NCBI RefSeq assembly: GCF_001640025.1 | Contig: NC_031671.1 | Location: 2,108,001 to 2,172,000 of the forward strand | Length of the DNA: 64,000 nt | DNA from: Sugiyamaella lignohabitans | Lineage: Eukaryota > Ascomycota > Dipodascomycetes > Dipodascales > Trichomonascaceae | Direction of reading: 5' to 3' | Part shown: piece by piece, positions 45,588 to 56,200 of the stretch | Position numbering within the stretch: position 1 is the stretch's first letter | How the letters are laid out: each line of letters begins with the position of its first letter | Notes under the pieces: model-generated | What the model saw: only the letters and a program-made list of their open reading frames with translations | The model's database searches: none | What the model was told of the DNA's origin: nothing | Translations under genes and position numbers: made by a program

Positions 45588-46261
45588 CGTCACGAGAGGG
45601 AATATCAGCTTGAATGTAGACAAGAGTGTTGCAGGTAACTTCCTTGTAGCAGCAGGGAGACGAGAAAAACAATGTTGTGCATGTAACTTTCCGGGGTATG
45701 CAGGGATGTGATACTTGCATGTTCACGTCGCTAGATCATGCAACATTAAAGTCGTGGCAAAGCCGTCCAAGGTCCAAGGGTCCTCGTAGCCCTTGAAGCA
45801 CCTTACTTTTGAAGGTTTAAAGAGCTACGACCCGCTTAAGAATAACAGGCCCTTGGGCCTCGCAATCTTCTCTATGATAGCATTCTCTGTGCTACACTTA
45901 ATATTTGTTTGGTGGGTTCGAGACGGGCTTATGTCTTGTTTAGAGGATTAAGGCTATGGCTATAAGTAACTCATTTTGGAAGCGTACTCAATGGTATATG
46001 TTTAACTCGGTCTACGGTCTTTAGTTCCTGATCAATGTTCAATGCTCAAACCTTCGGTTTATTAGAAGGAACATTACATGATCCAGGGACGAAAAGGAAT
46101 ATAATTTAAAGGTGCGCGATATGGCGAAAATGACCTGTCAAGCGGGCAGTACCTTATTTTAACTGTTATAAGCATAAACCACCCTTCGCCGCGTGTTATG
46201 TATATCAGGAATTTCCATAAAAAAACAGGGATTTGACACTAATGAACCTTTCCACAATCTA
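45588..46261. promoter_or_regulatory. Divergent promoter of the unit 1 gene pair
   Basis: 674 bp between the two start codons and nearly identical in unit 2. Contains the dyad AGGCCC-TT-GGGCCT at 45847-45860. Unit 3 has lost about 420 bp of this region, including the dyad. Confidence 0.6.
45847..45860. promoter_or_regulatory. Palindromic site in the divergent promoter, unit 1
   Basis: Perfect 6-base arms AGGCCC/GGGCCT around TT; could bind a dimeric regulator. Kept in unit 2, missing in unit 3. Confidence 0.35.
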
Positions 46262-48493
46262 ATGACTGACAAAAATCCCTCTCATCCCCCGGTTACACAC
46301 CGAATATATGATTGTATTGACGATGAGTACAAAGATGTGCAGATTCTCAGCGAAGCCTTCTTGACTCCCTTCCAGCTTGAGTATCAATATGATTTGCAGC
46401 TTTACGAAGTGAAAGCTGATGATAACAGTCCTTTGGCTCAATCTGGGCGCATCCAGGCCGAACTCAAGTCTGATCTTCGTACTCTGCAATTTACACCTTA
46501 TCCATGGAAGCCATCAACCGAAGAATTCATTGACGGCTCACTTTATCCTCAATTGGATAATTGTATTCGCCCTTTAGCGGTTTGGGAGGAGGAACAGGAG
46601 GAGGGTAAAAAAGAGATTATAGGTCAAATCATTGACAGTAACCCAGTTTTACAGCAATTAAGACGTGACTTTCACACTCAGTGGGCTACTGCTAAGCATG
46701 TCTATGATGTAAAGTACGCGAGAATGGGAGAGCGATATCTGCTTGAGAGTCGTGCTGCTTCGGACTATCAAAAGTTCATAAATCAGGGCCCATACAAAGA
46801 CTTTGACCGACTCCTAACCTCAGAGAGATTGCTACGTAGTGGACAAGACTGGAGGGGTGGTCCCTGGTCTTCACATGCAGTCAAAGTCTATCTTCAATTA
46901 CCTCTAGAAGATGTTATTCACAATTGGCACCGTAACGACTTGGTTCGAATTGAGACGGTCGGTGGCTACAGATATAATGCAAGGGAAGTAAGCAGAGATG
47001 AATTTAAGAGCTTTTTTATTGATAGTTTTAATGTCAGATTGGCGGCAGTCAGTGAAGAAATCTACAGCAATTTTGTGTCGGGCGATCGCGAAAGTGTTCT
47101 GAAATACAGAGCCTCCTCAGTTCCGTCAGAGTTCAAGTCTTATGATACAGATGAATTACTCCCAAGTATATTTTTGACCATCTGCCGCTTTGTTTTAAGA
47201 CCATTGTTTTTTGCTGAAGGTTGTAAATTTAGCTTCCATTATCTTAAGTCGTACCACGTCGACAAATATCGGCATCTCAACAAAGGGCCTAAATATACTT
47301 TCGTGAATGTGAATTTGATCGATTCCATTCACGCAATGAATAAGAAGAACTGCTTCACTGATCGGATGGACATGACTGTGGGATTGATTTATTTTCAGTC
47401 TAGCTCTGATTTGAATTTATGTTATGGCAGTCCACATTGGTATTTAGTAATGGATGAGCTTCGGTTCCATCTATTAAAATCCAAGCTTACTCATTTCATA
47501 GTATCCAGCTTTTATGAAACATTCTTCATTGATATCACTGGCTACAGGGATGGTCGGCTGAATTACGATATATTCCGGCTTAATCACGACTCTACAGAGC
47601 CCACTGTGAGACATGCGATAGCTGCTTATTTGACACACTGGTCGAGCGAAGATCCAATCGAACGGGGTAAGTCCATTGCAATGGAAATAAAGATGGAGCC
47701 GAATCCGTATTCAATTCTTCCGAGTCCCGATGCCATGGAGTTTTCGCCGGTTAACATCATTCGTCACACTAAGTTCTTTAGATCTGATAGACACACTAAA
47801 CGTGAACGGTTGCCTCCAATCAACTTAGATGTACGTAGGCTGGAGCGGGTGGTTAGGCCAAAACCCGATCTAGGACGCTTTCGATCCCCCGCTGATTGGG
47901 ATAAATTGATGATTCAGGCGATGAGAAGTTATAAACCTATCATTAAGGAGCTCACCACAGTGGATGGAATTGTTGCCACGATTCGATGTTACCCAAAATG
48001 TGTGGAACATAATTTCACTGCCGAAAAACGGGCATTTGAAAAGCTAACCAGCGTTCAAGGAAGTATTATTCCACATTTATACGAGGTATTAAAAGAAGGC
48101 GAAATCAATATTATTGTAACCGAACGTATGAATGAGTACATTCCTATCGTCGATTTTATGGAAAGATTGGCAACTGAGCTCAATCGTGAAGGTATCTCAG
48201 TGGAAGAAGAGGTCAAGGTTCGTCGAGATCTACAGCTTTTGTATAAAACGGTCAAAGAGAACTACCAACAAATACATGAACTGGGCGTATTTCATAAGTA
48301 TGGTAGAAAGGATGGCATTATGGTTCGTGCTGCTAATGATGTTGTACTCGCGAATTTCCAGTATAGTTTTACAGAAGTTAGTAAAGATGTTGATTTTTCA
48401 GTTGACTGGAAAAAGTTGAAAGTGCTGTTTAAGAAATTTGAGACCGGCCCGAAGGAAAAGCCTCGGAAAAGGAGAAGAAGATATTTTTATTAA
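46262..48493 (+). CDS. Kinase-like protein of the array, copy 1
   Basis: 743 residues from ATG 46262; the frame is open further back but without an upstream ATG. Residues 1-350 are unrecognised, mostly charged. The middle (about 375-450) has DLNLCYGSPHWYLVMDELRF and a hydrophobic strand pair, possibly a remnant nuclease-like or Crinkler/FunK1-type domain. From about 560 the pattern follows a protein kinase: ATIRCYPK at the VAIK site, a helix with Glu, a hinge-like IIVTERMN, then HELGVFHKYGRKDGIMV and VVLANFQYSF where HxD..N and DFG would be. The catalytic Asp, Asn and the DFG Asp are all replaced, so it looks like a pseudokinase. The basic tail RKRRRRYFY may be a nuclear signal. Differs from copy 2 mainly at residues 520-680. 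Confidence 0.8.
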   Translation: MTDKNPSHPPVTHRIYDCIDDEYKDVQILSEAFLTPFQLEYQYDLQLYEVKADDNSPLAQSGRIQAELKSDLRTLQFTPYPWKPSTEEFIDGSLYPQLDNCIRPLAVWEEEQEEGKKEIIGQIIDSNPVLQQLRRDFHTQWATAKHVYDVKYARMGERYLLESRAASDYQKFINQGPYKDFDRLLTSERLLRSGQDWRGGPWSSHAVKVYLQLPLEDVIHNWHRNDLVRIETVGGYRYNAREVSRDEFKSFFIDSFNVRLAAVSEEIYSNFVSGDRESVLKYRASSVPSEFKSYDTDELLPSIFLTICRFVLRPLFFAEGCKFSFHYLKSYHVDKYRHLNKGPKYTFVNVNLIDSIHAMNKKNCFTDRMDMTVGLIYFQSSSDLNLCYGSPHWYLVMDELRFHLLKSKLTHFIVSSFYETFFIDITGYRDGRLNYDIFRLNHDSTEPTVRHAIAAYLTHWSSEDPIERGKSIAMEIKMEPNPYSILPSPDAMEFSPVNIIRHTKFFRSDRHTKRERLPPINLDVRRLERVVRPKPDLGRFRSPADWDKLMIQAMRSYKPIIKELTTVDGIVATIRCYPKCVEHNFTAEKRAFEKLTSVQGSIIPHLYEVLKEGEINIIVTERMNEYIPIVDFMERLATELNREGISVEEEVKVRRDLQLLYKTVKENYQQIHELGVFHKYGRKDGIMVRAANDVVLANFQYSFTEVSKDVDFSVDWKKLKVLFKKFETGPKEKPRKRRRRYFY

Positions 48494-48663
48494 AGAGTGT
48501 TGGATTATTATTATTATTATAATTATTATTTTCAGTTTCAAAATCATTATATTGGTGGGTCATTAATTTCTGAGGAATGGCGACGAACTTGAATCGAGTT
48601 GTTAAATCAATCTGAGCTGGTTAGACAGATATATGAAGCGGTGGTCTGCGGCGTTGCACCATA

Positions 48664-49288
48664 TGCCAGATGTGGTTTCCGAAGATGTTTAGATGTTTCA
48701 TGTCTGAGATATTCGGAATACTTTATCCAAGTAGTTTGCGAAACCATTATCTAGAGATAAGAATTATGAGAATAACTAGTTAACCTTCAAGATTCATTTA
48801 GTCTTACCCTAGAATAAAGTTATATGAAAGTAGGTTAAGTACTGGGAGTAATCGCAATTGAAGGAAGCTTTTGTAAGGATAACAGATGTTTTAATATCTA
48901 AAAAATTAAAATAATTGAAAGAGCAAAATATACTACCTTTATATAATACTTGAGAACAAGAGGAAAAAATAGAAAAGAATCTTTGAAAAGAAAATGAGGC
49001 GAAATTATTAGATGAAACAAAACGTGGGTCAAATGATCAAGGAGAAGCGAGTGTGAAACAAGCTAAGGCAAACTGGAAACAAAGGAAGTGGAGCACACGA
49101 CATTAGCTTCAACATGAAACTAATCAAGGACAAGTTATAGAGAGAGAAGTCGGCGAAGTCGACATGAGATGCAGAAGTATGCATTTGGAGTGATGTCGGA
49201 GAGCGGCAGGAAGACGGCTGACATGCGGAGCAGTCGGTAGACGTCGGGAGATAACGGAAAAAGCTATCGGGAAGCGGGAATCGTGACA
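48664..49288. mobile_element. Solo LTR, unit 2
   Basis: 625 bp, TG...CA, flanked by CCATA at 48659-48663 and 49289-49293. It has the same insertion point as in unit 1, so the insertion came before the unit 1/2 duplication. Confidence 0.85.
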
Positions 49289-49704
49289 CCATACCCCCTG
49301 GACCTTCACCCTTCGTTCCAGTCCAGAGTGGGAAGTAAAAATTCTAACCCCATTTCCATTTTGTATATAGATATTTCAGCTAGAGTTAGGATAAATACTG
49401 GGCGATGCAGATTATTATTTGTCACGTGATCGAAAATTTGGCATTTAGGACTGGAATGTAGGTACTTTGTGAGTGTGAATATTTCATAGCAAGCCTGGAA
49501 CGATAAGTTTGATGTATGTCGGACAGGTATTGAACTGGCTGGCCGACCCTGATAGGGGAGACTGAGATGTTTCCGTATTTACTCTGGTTGCTCTCCATGG
49601 GTTGATTCTTACGACATCTCAGTCCATAGTTGAATAAGATATTATTGAGGTGGACTTGCTTGCCGATAATTCTAAAAGCCAATAATTCTGGACATAGATT
49701 GGAG

Positions 49705-51142
49705 TCATGACATGTCTACGTCGAAAATGTTGGTCAAGCGTCCCATCTTATGTTGATCGCGAGCAACTTCGTGCATCTCACGTATTCTCCTTATCATATC
49801 GGGGTCTTCAGCCGCCATTGAATAGAGATACCTAATAAACTTCCGCCGAAGTGTATGCTCACCTTCCACTTCAATGCTGCCGAAATGGGCGTTGATGGCG
49901 ACATTATAATCATCGTCCACTTGATAATTGATGAAACCCCATTCTCCCAGTGTGGTCAAGACTGTGTGTCCCGTTGCATAGCAATAGGAGTACTTGGACA
50001 GCTGGGAGAGTAGGCGACGGGAATTTGCTGTGTTGCTCTCAATTATGCTTTGAAGGCTACTGACCGACCGCTTTTTACACTCCACAACCATGACAGTTTC
50101 GCCCTTACTGATGTAAATATCGGCCCTGGGTTCACGATTAGTGGGTGCCCGGTCCAAAGGGAGTGAGTAGTCGGCATTTTGACGCCCAATTGTATAAGGT
50201 CCTGGGGAATCACAATTAATAAGATGACTGGGTATATCTCCGAGATCACTGAGTAGTTTCTCAAAAGAGGAAATGAAAAGTGTGGTTCGACTGACTACGG
50301 GATGGTCGCTAACCAGGCTAACCAGTCTAGTTTGATCACTTTGAATGGCCTCATAGACAAAAGACAAATATGCCGTGTAGGCCTCCTTTATTTTTCTGAT
50401 ATTTTTTTTGAGTAGCTTTGACGCATAATTGAAGTCTTCGCTACTGCTTATTATGTCTGTAGATGCAGCAATTAGAGCAGATTTGTATGTCACGGTCAAA
50501 CTTTCCAGGCTCTTATCAAATATTTCTTTGTGATCTTCCATACCAGACTGTAGTTGCACTTTGTTTAACAATTTCGGGAATGAGTTGATTGTGTTTTTTA
50601 AATAATTCAACATTTCTTTGCACTCGTCTTGGAACGTATCAATCGCTTGCTTGAGCTGTGACTTTAGTTCTTTCTTGGCAGGGTCATAGTCATCATCGAG
50701 AAGTGGATTTATCAGCCCGGATATTAGATTTTCGAGAATGGCGTAAACCCACTCCTCGACTTCTGATTCGCTCGTGAAGGTCTTGGGGAGCGTTCTACCA
50801 GTAAAAGATTTCCCGCTTTTCAGCTTGTGGAATCTTGAAGGATTATCACTATTGACAAGTTCCGTTAAAAAGTTGTCCAGGCCGAAGTTGTTATCAAATT
50901 CCTCATTGTCGTTGAAGACGATATTTCCATTGTACTCATAAAAGGGATTGATGATGCTGCTGCGTGTGGAAATTGCAGTACGTGCTCTTTTAGGGGCAGG
51001 TGGTTCAATTGACTCACCGAGTCGGCTTATGATGTGACGGGTTTTTACTGGGGGCAGGTGAGCAATGATATCTGCTGAGCTCTGTTAGATCACTCCTCCA
51101 TTTGCTGTACTGTCTCTACTTACGAGATTCACTGGTACTCAT
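49705..51142 (-). CDS. PD-(D/E)XK nuclease-like protein, array copy 2, two exons
   Basis: Exon 1 51142-51124, intron 51123-51075 (49 nt) and exon 2 51074-49705; 462 residues. The last 302 residues are identical to copy 1. Three changes are visible near the N-terminus: VTTRY becomes VKTRH, and SSTINPF becomes SSIINPF. The D...ExK motif is intact. One base is missing inside the intron relative to copy 1, which leaves the splice signals unharmed. Both copies could therefore be active. Confidence 0.78.
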
Positions 51143-51819
51143 CGTCACGAGAGGGAATATCAGCTTGAATGTAGAAGACAAGAGTGTTGCAGGTAACTTC
51201 CTTGTAGCAGCAGGGAGACGAGATAAACAATGTTGTGCATGTAACTTTCCGGGGTATGCAGGGATGTGATACTTGCATGTGCACGTCGCTAGATCATGCA
51301 ACATTAAAGTCGTGGCAAAGCCGTCCAAGGTCCAAGGGTCCTCGTAGCCCTTGAAGCACCTTACTTTTGAAGGTTTAAAGAGCTACGACCCGCTTAAGAA
51401 TAACAGGCCCTTGGGCCTCGCAATCTTCTCTATGATAGCATTCTCTGTGCTACACTTAATATTTGTTTGGTGGGTTCGAGACGGGCTTATGTCTTGTTTA
51501 GAGGATTAAGGCTATGGCTATAAGTAACTCATTTTGGAAGCGTACTCAATGGTATATGTTTAACTCGGTCTACGGTCTTTAGTTCCTGATCAATGTTCAA
51601 TGCTCAAACCTTCGGTTTATTAGAAGGAACATTACATGATCCAAGGACGAAAAGGAATATAATTTAAAGGTGCGCGATATGGCGAAAATGACCTGTCAAG
51701 CGGGCAGTACCTTATTTTAACTGTTATAAGCATAAACCACCCTTCGCCGCGTGTTATGTATATCAGGAATTTCCATAAAAAAACAGGGATTTGACACTAA
51801 TGAACCTTTCCACAATCTA
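51143..51819. promoter_or_regulatory. Divergent promoter of the unit 2 gene pair
   Basis: 677 bp, near-identical to unit 1, with the AGGCCC-TT-GGGCCT dyad at 51405-51418. Confidence 0.6.
51405..51418. promoter_or_regulatory. Palindromic site in the divergent promoter, unit 2
   Basis: Same dyad as at 45847-45860. Confidence 0.35.
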
Positions 51820-54054
51820 ATGACTGACAAAAATCCCTCTCATCCCCCGGTTACACACCGAATATATGATTGTATTGACGATGAGTACAAAGATGTGCAG
51901 ATTCTCAGCGAAGCCTTTTTGACTCCCTTCCAGCTTGAGTATCAATATGATTTGCAGCTTTACGAAGTGAAAGCTGATGATGACAGTCCTTTGGCTCAAT
52001 CTGGGCGCATCCAGGCCGAACTCAAGTCTGATCTTCGTACTCTGCAATTTACACCTTATCCATGGAAGCCATCAACCGAAGAATTCATTGACGGCTCACT
52101 TTATCCTCAATTGGATAATTGTATTCGCCCTTTAGCGGTTTGGGAGGAGGAACAGGAGGAGGGTAAAAAAGAGGTTATAAGTCAAATCATTGATGACAGG
52201 AACCCAGTTTTACAGCAATTAAGACGTGACTTTCACACCCAGTGGGCTACTGCTAAGCATGTGTATGATGTAAAGTACGCGAGAATGGGAGAGCGATATC
52301 TGCTTGAGAGTCGTGCTGCTTCGGACTATCAAAAGTTCATCAATCAGGGCCCATACAAAGACTTTGACCGACTCCTAACCTCAGAGAGATTGCTACGTAG
52401 TGGACAAGACTGGAGGGGTGGTCCCTGGTCTTCACATGCAGTCAAAGTCTATCTTCAATTACCTCTAGAAGATGTTATTCACAATTGGCACCGTAACGAC
52501 TTGGTTCGAATTGAGACGGTCGGTGGCTACAGATATAATGCAAGGGAAGTAAGCAGAGATGAATTTAAGAGCTTTTTTATTGATAGTTTTAATGTCAGAT
52601 TGGCGGCAGTCAGTGAAGAAATCTACAGCAATTTTGTGTCGGGCGATCGCGAAAGTGTTCTGAAATACAGAGCCTCCTCAGTTCCGTCAGAGTTCAAGTC
52701 TTATGATACAGATGAATTACTCCCAAGTATATTTTTGACCATCTGCCGCTTTGTTTTAAGACCATTGTTTTTTGCTGAAGGTTGTAAATTTAGCTTCCAT
52801 TATCTTAAGTCGTACCACGTCGACAAATATCGGCATCTCAACAAAGGGCCTAAATATACTTTCGTGAATGTGAATTTGATCGATTCCATTCACGCAATGA
52901 ATAAGAAGAACTGCTTCACTGATCGGATGGACATGACTGTGGGATTGATTTATTTTCAGTCTAGCTCTGATTTGAATTTATGTTATGGCAGTCCACATTG
53001 GTATTTAGTAATGGATGAGCTTCGGTTCCATCTATTAAAATCCAAGCTTACTCATTACATAGTATCCAGCTTTTATGAAACATTCTTCATTGATATCACT
53101 GGCTACAGGGATGGTCGGCTGAATTACGATATATTCCGGCTTAATCACGACTCTACAGAGCCCACTGTGAGACATGCGATAGCTGCTTATTTGACACACT
53201 GGTCGAGCGAAGATCCAATTGAACGGGGTAAGTCCATTGCAATGGAAATAAAGATGGAGCCGAATCCGTATTCAATTCTTCCGAGTCCTGATGCCATGGA
53301 ATTTTCGCCGGTTAACATCATTCGTCACACTAAGTTCTTTAGATCTGATAGACACACTAAACGTGAACGGTTGCCTCCAATCAACTTAGTTATACGTAGG
53401 CTGGAGCGGGTGGATAGGCCAAAACCCGATCTAGGACGCTTTCGATCCCCCGCTGATTGGGATAAATTGATGATTCAGGCGATGAGAAGTTATAAACCTA
53501 TCATTAAGGAGCTCACCACAGTGGATGGAACTGTTGCCACGATTCGATGTTACCCAAAATGTGTGGAAAATCTTTTCTCTGCCGAAAAGTTGGCATTTGA
53601 GAAGCTAAACGATGTTCAAGGAAGTATTATTCCGCATCTATACGAGGTATTAAAAGAAGGCGAAATCAATATCATTATAACCGAACGTATGGATGACTAC
53701 ATTCCTATCATCGATTTTATGGAAAGATTGGCAAGTGAGCTCAATCGTGAAGATATCTCAGTGGAAGAAGAGGTCAAGGTTCGTCGAGATCTACAGCTTT
53801 TGTATAAGACGGTCAAAGAGAACTACCAACAAATACATGAACTGGGCGTATTCCACGACTATGGCAGAAAAGATGGTATTATGGTTCGTGCTGCTAATGA
53901 TGTCGTACTCGCGAATTTCCAGTATAGTTTTACAAAAGTTAGTAAAGATGTTGACTTTTCAGTTGACTGGAAAAAGTTGAAAGTGCTGTTTAAGAAATTT
54001 GAGAATCGCCCGAAGGAAAAGTCTCGGAAAAGGAGAAGAAGATATTTTTATTAA
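51820..54054 (+). CDS. Kinase-like protein of the array, copy 2
   Basis: 744 residues from ATG 51820. The first 520 residues differ from copy 1 by only a handful of changes, including one extra codon near residue 141 (IIDDRNP against IIDSNP). The kinase-like lobes are clearly different: CVENLFSAEKLAFEKLNDV where copy 1 has CVEHNFTAEKRAFEKLTSV, and ITERMDDYIPIIDFMERLAS. The catalytic-loop position reads HDYGRKDGIMV and the DFG position NFQ, so the pseudokinase reading also holds here. This version of the lobe is closer to unit 3 and to the fragment at 12.8 kb than to copy 1. Confidence 0.8.
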   Translation: MTDKNPSHPPVTHRIYDCIDDEYKDVQILSEAFLTPFQLEYQYDLQLYEVKADDDSPLAQSGRIQAELKSDLRTLQFTPYPWKPSTEEFIDGSLYPQLDNCIRPLAVWEEEQEEGKKEVISQIIDDRNPVLQQLRRDFHTQWATAKHVYDVKYARMGERYLLESRAASDYQKFINQGPYKDFDRLLTSERLLRSGQDWRGGPWSSHAVKVYLQLPLEDVIHNWHRNDLVRIETVGGYRYNAREVSRDEFKSFFIDSFNVRLAAVSEEIYSNFVSGDRESVLKYRASSVPSEFKSYDTDELLPSIFLTICRFVLRPLFFAEGCKFSFHYLKSYHVDKYRHLNKGPKYTFVNVNLIDSIHAMNKKNCFTDRMDMTVGLIYFQSSSDLNLCYGSPHWYLVMDELRFHLLKSKLTHYIVSSFYETFFIDITGYRDGRLNYDIFRLNHDSTEPTVRHAIAAYLTHWSSEDPIERGKSIAMEIKMEPNPYSILPSPDAMEFSPVNIIRHTKFFRSDRHTKRERLPPINLVIRRLERVDRPKPDLGRFRSPADWDKLMIQAMRSYKPIIKELTTVDGTVATIRCYPKCVENLFSAEKLAFEKLNDVQGSIIPHLYEVLKEGEINIIITERMDDYIPIIDFMERLASELNREDISVEEEVKVRRDLQLLYKTVKENYQQIHELGVFHDYGRKDGIMVRAANDVVLANFQYSFTKVSKDVDFSVDWKKLKVLFKKFENRPKEKSRKRRRRYFY

Positions 54055-54188
54055 AGAGTGTTGGATTATTATTATTATTATTATCAGTTTTCAGAATCAG
54101 TATATTGGTGGGTCATTAATTTCTGAGGAATGGCCAGGAACGTGAATTGAGCTGTTAAATGGATCTGATCTAGTTAGATACATAGGAA

Positions 54189-54242
54189 GCCTCTGGCGGT
54201 CTGCGGCTTTGCCCCAGACCCCGTGGTCCCTCGCGGTTCGCC
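54189..54242 (+). repeat. GC hairpin element, decayed, at the unit 2/3 boundary
   Basis: GCCTCTGGCGGTCTGCGGC then TTTGCCCCAGACCCCGTGG. This is the uninterrupted form of the element that carries the solo LTR in units 1 and 2. Confidence 0.8.
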
Positions 54243-54606
54243 AGAGTGGGATGAAGGTTAAGTTCTAACCCCATCGTATGCATATATTTCAGATCTGTAG
54301 TGTGGATTAATATCAAGGGGAGATTGTTTGTCACGTGATGGAGGTCTCAATATTCAGGGCTGTAATGCGTAATGCAGGTAGGTACTTCGTGAGTATTTCT
54401 TAGGAACATTAGAAGGATAAGTTCGATGGATTGTTTCTTACGAAATATCATCCTAAGTTCAAACATCAGAGGTTCGCCGAGAATCATTAAAGGTGGAATT
54501 GCCAATAATTCTAAAAACCAATTTTTCACATATTTTCCGTTATAAAACCGATCAATCCATTCAGCTGTACACTCCCACAGACAAATTGTTTCCAATGATA
54601 CCGGAG

Positions 54607-55822
54607 TCATGACATTTCCACGTCGCTCAAGCGTCTCTTCATACTTTATCACGTACAATATGGATCATCCTGCATATTCTCCATATCATCAAGATCCTGT
54701 GATATCATAATTGAAATAACAGGCTATTATTTTTCTACTTAGATGATACGCACACATCGGCTCTTCAAGTTCAGCAAATGTGTGTTGATGGAAACTTCGA
54801 AAGGTCGTCCACTTTATATGACATGAAAACCCATTCTCCCAGAGTAGTCTGGATTGTTTGACTAGTCTCGTATCCAATATGGATAGCTGACATAGTATTC
54901 AACGGGCGTTGGCTGTGTCTTTCGCAATAATTGCTAACAGGCTGAACGAAGTCCGCCTTTTTACACTCCACAACCAAGGCAATCCTGCCCTTGCTGAAGT
55001 AATCATCAGCCTTATGTTCACTAGTAGTGGGTGTCGGGCCCAGTGCTTTGTTAATGTCTGCATCTTGCCTTTTAATATGGATTAGCCTGGGAATTATTTC
55101 CCAGTTGACTGGGTGTATCTTCGACATTGTTGGGGAGTTATGTAAGAGACAGTCACTAAACTGTCTTTTCCTTCGAATTATGTCCTTGTAAAACTCCACT
55201 ATGGTTGAGAGTCTTCCCTCATTTCTCTGACAGATTCTTTAGTAGATGTATGACATTGTAAATGGTCTGACGCAGCAGTTAGAGGCACGGTATATTCCAC
55301 ATCAAAGAGCCTCGGGGTCAGTCTTGAATTATCTTTGCACATATTGGAGACATTCTGTGTTTCCACTTTTAGTGTTGTCGGGAGGGACTCGATCGTAAAT
55401 TTTTTTTTTAATATTTTGGCGTTTCTTTGTTTTCGTCTTGAAGTTTATCGATCAAGATGTTCACCTTTTAGTAACCTTTTGGAGGTTTCATATTTATTAT
55501 CGAAAGGTGGGTTCATTAGCCCAGTTATTAAGGTTGTCAATATGGCTTGAGCCCATTTCTTCACATCTGCTTGTGAGGGTTTGAAAGAGCAATGTATCAT
55601 GAGTCACAACCTGGCCCATTTTTTAATGAAACCTGTGGAATTTGACGGATGGCGACTTCTGGCACGTTCTCTTACTTCTTTCAAGTGGAATATAGTGAAA
55701 AATCGTCCATTGCTAGTGACAACGATATTTACATTGTATTGGTAAGAGGAATTCACTTTTAGCTAATTTAATTGCTCTCTAGCTATATTATGGATGGGTT
55801 GTTACAGGGGGCAGGTGAGAAA
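54607..55822 (-). pseudogene. Nuclease-like gene of unit 3, broken
   Basis: Homology to copies 1 and 2 runs from the stop region (54607) to the start of exon 2 (about 55822). The frame is interrupted repeatedly; the longest open piece is 54771-55199. Exon 1 with the ATG and the donor site are gone, removed together with part of the promoter. The motif block survives: EHKADDYF and LVVECKK, then TTLGEW. So the gene decayed after its nuclease motif had been maintained, and it cannot make a full-length protein. Confidence 0.85.
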
Positions 55823-56200
55823 CGACCTCCACTAGAGTCGTAATCGCTGGTAATACGTTTTCAACTCAGCCTATGGTCTATCGTTCCTTATCAATATTCA
55901 AAGTTCGATCATTAGACTTATTAGGAAGGTAGAGGGTGTAGGCAAGACTCAGAAACGAAACAACTTAGAAATTAAAGTTGTTGGACATCATGGTATTTAC
56001 CTGCCATGTAGGAGTCTCATTTCGAAAGTTATATGCATAACAAACATCTCGCCGTGTACCTAAAAAAGAGCAGTTAGTACTTCAGAATTATAACGCGTTC
56101 AACAATCTAGTGACTGACAAAAATCCCTCTCTTCCCCCGGTTACACGCCGATTATTTGATTGTGTTGACGGCGAGTACAAAGATATGCCGATTTTCTGCC

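Larger units (their letters stand above)
43076..48634. repeat. Tandem array unit 1 (about 5.56 kb)
   Basis: Near-identical to unit 2 over its full length; matching points lie 5555-5561 bp apart. Contents in order: GC element remnant split by a solo LTR, nuclease gene (minus), divergent promoter, kinase-like gene (plus). Confidence 0.95.
48635..54185. repeat. Tandem array unit 2 (about 5.55 kb)
   Basis: Same order and near-identical sequence as unit 1, head to tail. Small indels explain the 5555-5561 bp offsets. Confidence 0.95.

Noticed and set aside
45925..45960. GGTGGGTTCGAGACGGG, resembling a tRNA T arm, in the array promoter
   Set aside because: No matching acceptor, D or anticodon arms can be drawn around it.
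46193..46261. Extension of the kinase-like gene upstream of ATG 46262 (and in copy 2 upstream of 51820)
   Set aside because: The frame is open but contains no ATG, and the corresponding part of unit 3 is not conserved as protein.
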